Positions 50,721-59,095 of a stretch of 64,000 bases of DNA are shown in pieces. Every line of letters starts with the position of its first letter. Position 1 is the stretch's first letter. The stretch is from Acanthopleura granulata. Lineage: Eukaryota; Mollusca; Polyplacophora; Chitonida; Chitonidae. Below the pieces are notes generated by a model. The model saw nothing but the letters and a program-made list of their open reading frames with translations, was not told the origin of the DNA and ran no database searches. The translations under genes were made by a program, and so were the position numbers. The stretch spans positions 32,681,106 through 32,745,105 of the forward strand of contig JABBOT010000002.1 of assembly GCA_016165875.1 (NCBI GenBank). Direction: 5' to 3'.

Positions 50721-53526
50721 ACGCCGCTGTGAATGGCTGTCTACTCCCCATACATATATTGGATAACGTTTGTGCGTAAAGTAAAGGAAGTCCTCGGCTA
50801 AAATATCATGGCTTTTAAGTTTATACAGCCCACCACGGGGTAATATTTTTCATTAAATCTAGCCTGCACAGGAGTGTTTACTTCATGCGTTGTCGGCAGT
50901 TTTAGAACTAGGGGAAAACCCGAAGACCTGAGCTCAACCATTGTATGAAAAACCCGATGACATAAGTGCACAGCTAACCCAAAGGTGTACTGGCTTCGAG
51001 CCCGTGGCCTCAGTGTTATGGAGAAAATCAGCTGTGCTGAAACTAAGGCCTGAATCGAATACCCCATCTTATTCGTACACTCTGCACCAACAAGAATTAA
51101 ACCATTGCCATGCATTTAAAACTGGAGAATAAAATTTTATGTCATTTTCATTGACATAGCGCTGGTGGTCTTTGTCACTGAAGAAGCACTCGGAGAGGCG
51201 TTGTGCACTTACATTTGTATTTTACTCTGTATACAACACTTCAGATATTTTGGAAAAGTACTGTCATTTCCTTATATGGCTTGGATTCTTTTCGCATCAC
51301 TTTTCACATATCACACTAACCTGTTTCCAGTAAGTGAATTGGAGTGACACAAGGAATCCAGTTCATAAATCGAAACCAACGAGTTTAAAATCAAGAGTTA
51401 AAATCAAACTGCTTCATTCCAGCTGTTTTACTTTTCTCCTTCATGACAATCGTAGGGTATTCGTGTTGTTTAATTGAAATTAATTGTTTTTTAATTTTTA
51501 CTTTTACTTGTGCTTATTTCAGGTTTGTGAGGGTCCGTGATATGATGAGAACCTTTTCCCGTGCAAATGTCCACTCGGGTCCAAGCCGAATTGACTATTG
51601 TTCTCTTGTAATATATGAGTACATTACTAGTTTGGTCACAAATCATCACCACAAAAGCAGGAACGATTGAACAATACACACAAGTGGTCATATTTTGACG
51701 TCATGCATTTCCGAGAATTTCGGACCATTGACTGAAAATGTGCATAAAATAAAGGGCTAATTTGTGACATAAAGTATTAAAATTTGTTAAAAAAAAACTG
51801 ACATAATTTTCTTTATTGCATAAATAATCATAATCCTCCATTTGGAGATATTTTTAAGTTACTTTTTTTTTTTTTTACGTACAGTTTTTAAGATACCCTT
51901 TATATTTTTAAATACTCATTAAGATAAACTCCAATAAAGTATCTATATGTGCGAAGTTTTAATAAAGTGCAGAAATTCGGTCACTTCGCAATGATTATAG
52001 TGATAACATTTTACTTATGTCTGGGTAGAATTAAAACTAGAGGACAGGGAGTATATTTAAATGTCGTGCTCCTATCATGAGCAGCCTTCTATAATCATCG
52101 GTGAAACTATCCTTTATCTTCAGCTGAATGTCCCATTGAGTGAGAACAACTACGTTATTGAGCGTTACTCAACTCGGACTCGTAAAGCGTGTATAGGCAC
52201 ATTACAGCAGTCTTGAATATAAGTAAGGCAATTAACACTTACAACGTGCTTGTATAACCATAGTATAACGTACAGGCCAAGTTAGTAAATGAAGTTACTT
52301 AAATTGTACACAAAATTCTCTTGTGAACCAACTTTATTTATATTCGATTGGTCTTTTTACGTCGTTTTCAGGAATATTTCGCTTCACCTATACGACGGCG
52401 GCCACAAGTCAGAAAAAGATTAATCCGTTAGACCGACGAAAATGCAATCCGTCATCCTTCAAACAACGGATTTAACTGGATACTTTTTGAGTTCAGGCTG
52501 TTACAGACCTGTTGTTGACTAAAACCACCACGTTTTTAAATGCTTGTTTTAAGATATTATTTGGGGTATACATTATTATATATTATTATAGAATGATTGT
52601 CTTTTGCAGCCTGATTGCGGGTTACCTGAAAGTTGACACTGTGCATTTGTATATAGCCTATCTCATACTAGGACTAATGTCTCTATATTTCCCCACCTTC
52701 AGACAATAATGACATCAACGAGGTCACATGTCCGTACGCAATTTTCCGCTCTTTTGTTTGTGTGATACGGCTGGTTTGGCTGCCTCTACTCACTGTGTGT
52801 TGGATCTGTGTTTAACTCAGACGTCAAGATATTTTTCACTAGTGTGACGATGATCTGGTTTATGGAGAGAGAAACCCGCCTGATGTAGCCCTCCGACCTT
52901 GGCCAGGTATCTGTTTTTACAGTAGGTGTTTTGCTCTGCCAAAGTATTCTTCAGTAATCCAATCTTGTGCAATAACTGAAATAATTATAAATGCCCTCCT
53001 ACATGTATTTATTATTTATAAAGCTACTTGCTTAACCTGGATTTAAATGTGCCCAATTTTCATTCACATTTGGCGTTTTAAAACATTTTCTTTTATATTC
53101 CAATGTATTATGGGAAGAAGCAACACTATTCTGTACATATTTACAGTCAAGAACGTGCAGTCGTCGAGTGATACAGGGGGGAGAACTCTGTTAAGCAATT
53201 CACTTGGTTACATGTGCTGGCTTGAACTGATCAGTATTCATTAATAATGCCGTAAATGTTCACTGGAATCATGCTGTACATACTTTCAGTAAAGAGAATG
53301 GATCAGGCAAATTATTTATTCTTTCTGACGTCACCCCCAAGCCCCATCATCGTGTACCCATTCGTTATTCAACGTGTTTAATGCATGGTGACAAGGATGT
53401 AAAGCGCCCACACAGACCGCCACGGGCGTTGCAAGGAAGTATCATTTGTAGCGAATTTTTTTCACTGAGACATAGTACATATCTGTACTGGTCGCCCCTG
53501 GCTTGCCAAAAATACGTGGTTTACTA
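50721..53526. other. Non-coding DNA, no gene seen
   Basis: A B-box-like TGGCTTCGAGCCC near 50991 might mark an old retroposon. T-rich and A-rich runs lie near 51790 and 51866. Nothing else. Confidence 0.4.
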
Positions 53527-53622
53527 CGGAAACTCCGATTCCCTCATCTCCGGCTCCCACCGCCTAATAAAGACTGACAGTCATCATACAAGTGAAACAT
53601 TCTTGAGTACGACCTTAAAACA
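53527..53622 (+). mobile_element. SINE (family A) 3' fragment
   Basis: CTCCGGCTCCCACCGCCTAA, then ATACAAGTGAAACATTCTTG, AGTACGACCTTAAAAC parallels the 3' part of family A (CTCCCACCATAA, GTATAAGTGAAATATTCTTG). The head is missing. Confidence 0.6.
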
Positions 53623-54490
53623 GTTGCATAAGTAAGTACAAATGCAACACATTTCATTGGAACTGCGTTCTTCCGAGAGGCGACATGTTCTCATTGCTGC
53701 TATAAAATACACCCATATCCCAACAACGGCTTGAGAATCACTAACATTCTCTCGAGGGTTTCCTCACGGAGTCTTCATGTCTGCTACCCTGATTGGGCTG
53801 TCTGTAACCCACCTGATCTGTCTTCTGGATTCAACAGGATTAGCTCTTGAAATGCAGCTTAAACAACAGACTACATTTTCATTGTTTCTGATATGTTAGT
53901 CGTTCTTCACTAGCTCAGTGCCGAAAACAACACATTTTCAACACGACTTGTTTTGTTTCCTTTAATTGCTCCATGTTAAACGATTCTACAGGACTTAGGC
54001 CAAAATCATTAGTATACATCGATGTGCACTGGGTAATATGTGAACCCAAACAAAGCTCGAAACGTGCTGAAGTAGAAAATCATCGAATAACGATCACAGA
54101 CCTATGCCAGATATCAACTGGTAAGTGCCGAAGAAGTTAAAATCCAACTACTTTGAGATTAATTATGTCCAGTCGTGCATATTTTGGCCTGTTTCTCCAT
54201 TGTGTGTTCTATGTATGTTCTGTCTAAATGAATAACTGTGGAGAGAATGGTCGTGCATCGATTGCCCGCATCCAGCCATATAATGGATGTCAAAATTTTC
54301 AACTGTTATATTTTCAACTTTCAACAATTACATATACGTTCAGTTTTGTATAAGTAAGTATCCAATATTTTAACGTCGAACGTATCTCCTAAAAACCTTA
54401 CACAGTTAATCGCACTCCCTTCAATGTATTTTACATGTCGACTTGTACCTATATAAAAAGGAGACTTGGTATTTGTTTACTTGTACATCT
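53623..54490. other. Non-coding DNA, no feature seen
   Basis: AT-rich, no coherent frames or repeats. Confidence 0.4.
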
Positions 54491-54860
54491 ATGAGGCTCG
54501 TCAGGTTGGCGAGTGGGAGGAACCAGAGTGTACGCATTGGAACCCGCGACATCATTGGTCACAGATATGATTTATTTATTATTTATTTGATTGGTGTTTT
54601 ACGCCGTACTCGAGAAAATTTCACTTATACAACGGCGGCCAACATTATGGTGGGAGGAAACGGGGCAGAACACGGGGGAAACCCATGACCATCCGCAGGT
54701 TGCTGGCAGACACAGATATGGTCAGGTTGGTCAGTTGGGGAGACCAGAATGCACGCATTGGAGCTCGCGACATCACTGGCCACGGATATGAGGATCGTCA
54801 GGTTGGCAAGTGGGGAAAACCAGTGTGTACGCATTGGAATTCCCGATCTCATTGAGGATA
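54491..54860. repeat. Three-copy repeat, about 76 bp, interrupted by a SINE
   Basis: Units containing GTCAGGTTGG, ACCAGAGTGTACGCATTGGA and CGACATCATTGGTCACAGATA lie at 54491-54569, about 54712-54790 and about 54787-54860. The SINE at 54570-54710 separates the first from the second. Confidence 0.85.
54570..54710 (-). mobile_element. 5'-truncated SINE (family A) with target-site duplication
   Basis: On the minus strand the element ends in ATCAAATAAATAATAAATAAA. On the plus strand it reads TTGATTGGTGTTTTACGCCG, ATTTCACTTATACAACGGCG, ATTATGGTGGGAGGAAACGG, ending at GGTTGCTGGCAGA. The direct repeat CACAGATATG flanks it at 54560-54569 and 54711-54720, as expected for target-primed insertion. The tRNA-like head is absent, so it inserted truncated. 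Confidence 0.88.
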
Positions 54861-55031
54861 GCAGCCAACAGCCGCTTTAACCGTTCAAGCCAAGAAAGTC
54901 CACAACTATTTTACCGAGTTAACCAGGCCCCTGTGCCAAAAAGCGGTCGTAGTCTGAGTTGATTGTAACTAGTATGACAACCCATGTTAAAGAAAGAGGT
55001 AACCATCGTAAAATTACCTGTAAACTTTAAT

Positions 55032-55037
55032 TTTATT
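55032..55037 (-). terminator. Polyadenylation signal of the minus-strand SVWC-like gene
   Basis: AATAAA on the minus strand, about 93 bases after the stop codon at 55130. Confidence 0.55.
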
Positions 55038-55129
55038 AGGAAACACATGTAACAAAACACAATGTTATTTTTTAAATCTTTGTGGGTACAGGAACAATGT
55101 AAGCAGGTCAGCTACAATGTAGAACCGAC

Positions 55130-55460
55130 TCAGTTCATGGCGGCGTACATGAAGAATGTAGTTATTAACATAGCCGCCACTGTTGCTATGGCGACCCTCT
55201 GCAGACTTCCGGTGGAACCGCAGACCTGATCTCTCAGTGGGCCAGTGATGAAAGGATCTTTGCAGAATTCGTCGGAGTTGGGCGTAGGCCGATCCAATGA
55301 GTGTCTTGTTGGCCGTATTGTGGGCCCCGTGGCCGGTGTTCCCAAGGGATCTAAGGCACACTTGTTAGTTGACTTGGGATCCTGAACAAACACAGGCTGA
55401 CACGCCCTGCTTTGAATAATGCAACCTGGAGCTACCAGGATCCCGGCGCGAATACCGAAA
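55130..55460 (-). CDS. SVWC-like gene (minus), exon 3: last cysteines, linker, hydrophobic tail
   Basis: It follows the acceptor TTGTTTTCAG and supplies one base to codon 76, then residues 77-185, beginning FGIRAGILVAPGC and ending in FFMYAAMN. TGA stop at 55132-55130. Confidence 0.85.
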
Positions 55461-58342
55461 CTGAAAACAAAAGTACACCGCCATTAGTACAAATTCTAAA
55501 GACAGGGCAGAATTTGAGAAGAACCAAACGAAACTGTATGAGTGGGCCTCATTAGTTTGGGTTTACCCTTTATGTTGTAGTCCTTTGCATTCTAATCTTA
55601 CATAAACCGGGATTCTGCTGATGTACCCCCGAGGCCTTATCCCGTTGCATTGTTGTCATGTTACTGTGTGGGTTACTTGTATTAAACGTTAAGACAGGAA
55701 AGCACTTGAGTAATTGTAGACCCGAGAAGTGTAATATATTGCATTTTACATCGCAGCACTTTTTTTTTACCGAATTCTGCTTGTCATGGTCCTTGCGGGG
55801 TGTAAGTTGTTACTTCTTAAGTACTTACATGAACAGTTAGAATAAAACCCTTACCTAGGTTTTATTAGAAAGAGGCCGGATTTCACCGGTATCGTGTGAA
55901 CATTTGCCGACTATGACACTGTCGTCGCTGCTCTGGTCTTACTGTCTGTGTTGTAGTCTTTTATATTTGCTAACGACTCTTAGATAACACTTCTTGAAGC
56001 GAATTAAAGCGAACATGCTTGGGTCAAATCTTGAGTGTGGCTGGAAAATACTGAATTGACGATTTAGCATGTCAAGTGTTGTACTGAAAGCACAGAAACC
56101 ATCCGTACAACTCACACAGCTACGTTCTAAATCTGTAACATTGTCTGCCAAAGCACGTGTAAGGGATGACCCTTCGTGATTATAACCCAAGTTTATGAAA
56201 AGTTGTTTATTTGATTCTTGTTAATCAGATAATTAGGTTAAAATTTATCATGTGGCCAAAAGCTGCATTTCATTTTAGAGTTTCGAGTGATTCGAGAATG
56301 GCCCATGTGTAGGTGTGCTTCAGATATCCAGATTTTACCGAGTCCTTTATTGCGACAGCTATACTGGTCATTTATAGCGATTCCTTTTTACTGTGTTGTA
56401 TCTACTCGTCATGAATACGGATGTCTTCCATCTATATATCTTGTTATCCTTTCTATGCCATATCTGTAGTACTTTTTGTAACTGTGGGACACACTCTGCT
56501 TAAGGGATAGGCCTATCTCACCAGATGACGGAGGTAAGATTTGAGTTCAGCCAACAATAGCTCTTGTGGAGGAGGAGCCATGTACAACCCTCACGTTGAT
56601 TAACCATATCTGTTTACACCCAGACATCTCACATCTCGAGGGTTGGCACGCTAGTGCAGTGTAAAGTCCCAGGTGCATGTCGCCAATGCAATCGCTGTGA
56701 GTTCAAGCCCAGCTCATGCTGGCTTCTTCTCCGGCCGTAGGTGGGAATGTCCACCAGCAACCTGCGGATGGTCGAGGGTTTCCCCCGAGCTCTGTCCGGT
56801 TTCCTCCCACCATAAGGCTAGACGCCGTCGTATAAGTGAAATATTCTTGAGCACGGCGAAAAACACGAATCAAATGAATAGACAAATAAATCTCACATCT
56901 CTGATGTTTTCATTTTAGTTAGTGTTCCAGGCATACTCACCCACATGCTTCCATTCCATGCTCAGTACAGTTGTAATAATAACAAGTATCGTAACTCTTC
57001 AAATAATCCCCGACGGTTATGGTCAGGTTGAAGTCAGTGATGTAGCAGACCTCTCGGACATTTCCGTACGCTATCAAAGAAAACATATCAGAAAGTGGTG
57101 AATTGACGCCTGTTGGACACAGTGTAAGCTACGCAAGCAAAAGATATCGAAATGTGATAAACTGACCCAAAGTACCCTGTCGAACACAACGTAGGCTACG
57201 CAAACAAAACATATCGAAAGGTGCCGAATTGACCCAAAGTACCCTGTCGAACACAATGTAAGGTAGACAAAACATATGGAAAGGTGCCGAATTGACCCAA
57301 AGTACATTGTCGAATACAGCATAAGCTGCACAAACAAAACATATGGAAAGGTGAGGAACTGACCCAAAGTACCCTGTCGAACACAGTGTAAGGTACACAA
57401 ACATAATATATCAGTAATTTATAAATGGATATAAAGTGGACTTCATGTTGGACACAGCATAAGCTGAAGAAACAAAACATATGAGTCACTGACGTATGTA
57501 GTACTGCCGTATATTGCGTAAGCTACACAGACATAACCAGATCAGACGGTGTTGAAGTCATACGTGTAAATTGTACTGTTGGAATCCATCAAACAAGAAC
57601 ACATATGTAGTAGGTGGTGAAGTCATAGATGTAACAGTACTGTTAGAATCCATCAAAAAAGAGCATATGTGCATTAAGCGTTGAAGCCATAGATGTAACA
57701 GTACAGTTGGAACCCATGAAACAAGAACATATATGTAGTAGGTGGTGAAGTCTTCAGATGTAACAGTATTATTGAAAGCCGTCAAAGAAAAACATATATG
57801 TAGTAAGTGGTGATGTAGAATTATTGTGAGACATCAGTGTGCACTGAACAAACAGAAACGAAAATTCTGCAAAAGATAACTTGCTTTTCCTTTTTCAAAG
57901 ACATTTTCAGGTTACAAAGAATGGTGGATTGTGACTTAAATTTGAAAAGGGCATTATGTACCTTTTCCACGGAAAAAAAACAGCGAGAAAGAAAGAAAGA
58001 GATTTCATAAATTTTTCTGTGACAAGGCATGGGAAAGAAAGAACCAGTGCAGAATATTTTCTGACAAAGCAAGTGTGTATTGATCTGTTTATATTTTGAA
58101 TGAATGAATGAATGAATGATTATGGCTTAACGCCACATCGGCAATATCTCAGCCATATCGTGTTTATATTTTGAAGGAGAGTGTTTAACCTGTTAAGGAC
58201 GCTTACGTGAATACATGTACGTAAGGCCAGGAATAAAATACTCACGCCCAGTTGCGTTGAAAAGGGAGTCCCTGAAGCATGCTCCCTGGACACAGACCAC
58301 GAGGCCCAGGACCAACGCTGGTATTGACACTAGCTTGGCCAT
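55130..58342 (-). CDS. Secreted SVWC-like eight-cysteine protein with probable GPI-anchor tail (three exons)
   Basis: The coding sequence joins 58342-58246, 57070-56941 and 55460-55130 (558 nt, 185 residues). A signal peptide (MAKLVSIPALVLGLVVCVQG) is followed by eight cysteines at 22, 41, 62, 67, 75, 89, 96 and 110, close to the pattern of single von Willebrand C domains (SVWC), which are common in invertebrate secreted proteins. A Pro/Thr-rich linker with two more cysteines (142, 156) leads to a hydrophobic end (165-184) after CGSTGS, which suggests a GPI anchor, or less likely a membrane segment. The start ATG has a good context (CGCCATGG). Intron phases are 1 and 2, as in the divergent paralogue at 58996-61227. 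The family call rests on cysteine spacing; ligand and role are unknown. Confidence 0.85.
55461..56940 (-). other. Intron 2 of the minus-strand SVWC-like gene
   Basis: 1480 bp, phase 2. It contains a plus-strand SINE (56641-56890). A cysteine-containing minus frame at 55939-56190 is not needed for the splice and has no matching paralogue exon. Confidence 0.8.
56641..56890 (+). mobile_element. SINE (family A), nearly full length
   Basis: This is the most complete copy in the window. A tRNA-like B box region, GTGAGTTCAAGCCCAGC, is followed by TCATGCTGGCTTCTTCTCCG, AGCAACCTGCGGATGGTCGA, GGTTTCCTCCCACCATAAGG, GTATAAGTGAAATATTCTTG and a tail ATCAAATGAATAGACAAATAAA. It lies antisense to the surrounding gene. 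The head (GGCACGCTAGTGCAGTGTAA) is tRNA-like but worn. Confidence 0.85.
56941..57070 (-). CDS. SVWC-like gene (minus), exon 2: first cysteine cluster
   Basis: It encodes the rest of codon 33 (Pro) to the start of codon 76 (Gly), including VCYITDFNLTI and TCYYYNCTEHGMEACG. The acceptor is TTTGATAG|CGTACG and the donor TGTGG|GTGAGT (phase 2). Its first bases belong to the repeat family that fills the intron upstream. Confidence 0.85.
57071..57482. repeat. Minisatellite array 1, about 62-67 bp unit, in intron 1 of the minus-strand SVWC-like gene
   Basis: Units on the plus strand read ACGCAAACAAAACATATCGA, AAGGTGCCGAATTGACCCAA, AGTACCCTGTCGAACACAAT, GTAGGCT. The first unit starts exactly at the exon 2 acceptor. 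Repetitive 91-108 codon frames across it on the minus strand are by-products of the repeat. Confidence 0.9.
57540..57830. repeat. Minisatellite array 2, about 62-64 bp unit, resembling the exon 2 start
   Basis: Units read GGTGAAGTCATAGATGTAAC, AGTACTGTTAGAATCCATCA, AAAAAGAGCATATGTG. They align with plus-strand exon 2 sequence GTTGAAGTCAGTGATGTAGC and with the adjoining ATCAAAGAAAACATATCAG of the acceptor. About four to five copies. Confidence 0.85.
58098..58165. mobile_element. Short retroposon-tail fragment (family C)
   Basis: A GAATGAATGAATGAATGAAT repeat leads into ATTATGGCTTAACGCCACAT and CGGCAATATCTCAGCCATAT. It shares its layout with 22104-22175. Confidence 0.5.
58246..58342 (-). CDS. 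SVWC-like gene (minus), exon 1: signal peptide
   Basis: It encodes residues 1-32: the signal peptide, then ACFRDSLFNATG. The donor is GGGC|GTGAGT, phase 1. Confidence 0.85.
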
Positions 58343-58995
58343 GGCGGTTGTGAAAATATCTCAAAGTCTGACTGAGTTTTCAGGGAGTCAATCTGAGCAG
58401 ACACGGGGCAACAGCGAATCACCAGAGCTGGGACGCTAAGATCATACACTGTCAACAAGTGAAGGAAGATTGATAGCCCCAGATATTGATATACATGTAG
58501 ATTTGATTTAAAGCGCGGTTAAATGCATTGAGACGAAGACGAATGTGCGTCAATTGTCAAAACCAGGGTTAATCCCTTTGAGTGGAAAATGTCTCGTTTG
58601 ACAATTGTCCCAAAAACCTAAAGTTGTTTTGCACAAGCCCCACAACATATTTATGTGCCTACTTATGGCTTAAGTAGGACACAACGCAGAAAAGAGAAGA
58701 CGGTCACTTTAAAAAATGAACAGAAAGACTTCATGTCACCGTTGTGAATAATTTGTATTGCTATTGCGGTGGACGATATTAGATTCATGGCCCATTGATT
58801 CCGACTTGATGTATAGATACTGACATACATCTGTTATCACAATCAACCAGAATTTTTGATGTAAATTCCAAGAAGCCTTTGACTATTATCATTGTAAAGG
58901 ATACAGAGAGCTTTAAGGGTCAGCCGGGTCAGCTAAGAACTCCGATCATACCGCGTCCAGCAAACAGACCTTCAGTGCGAGCACATAGGAACATC
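58343..58995. promoter_or_regulatory. Divergent intergenic region between the two SVWC-like genes
   Basis: These 653 bp separate the two start codons in head-to-head orientation and must hold both promoters, shared or separate. No clear TATA box was seen on either strand. Confidence 0.5.
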
Positions 58996-59095
58996 ATGGC
59001 GTCATCTATCGCTCTGTGTGCTGTCCTGTGCCTACTGCCAAGTCTTGTACACTCTTACTGCTACACCGCCGAAGCTAAGCATATGCAAGGGGCAG
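58996..59095 (+). CDS. SVWC-like gene (plus), exon 1: signal peptide
   Basis: It encodes residues 1-33, ending YCYTAEAKHMQGA. The ATG has A at -3. The donor is GGCAG|GTATGT, phase 1. Confidence 0.87.

Noticed and set aside
55939..56190. Cysteine-containing minus frame between exons 2 and 3 of the 185-residue gene, considered as an extra exon
   Set aside because: Exons 2 and 3 already join in phase, and the paralogue has no equivalent exon.
57074..57489. Minus-strand frames of 91-108 codons with a repeated VRQGTLGQF-like pattern
   Set aside because: They lie wholly in the intron minisatellite. The repetition comes from the DNA unit, and several frames are open at once.
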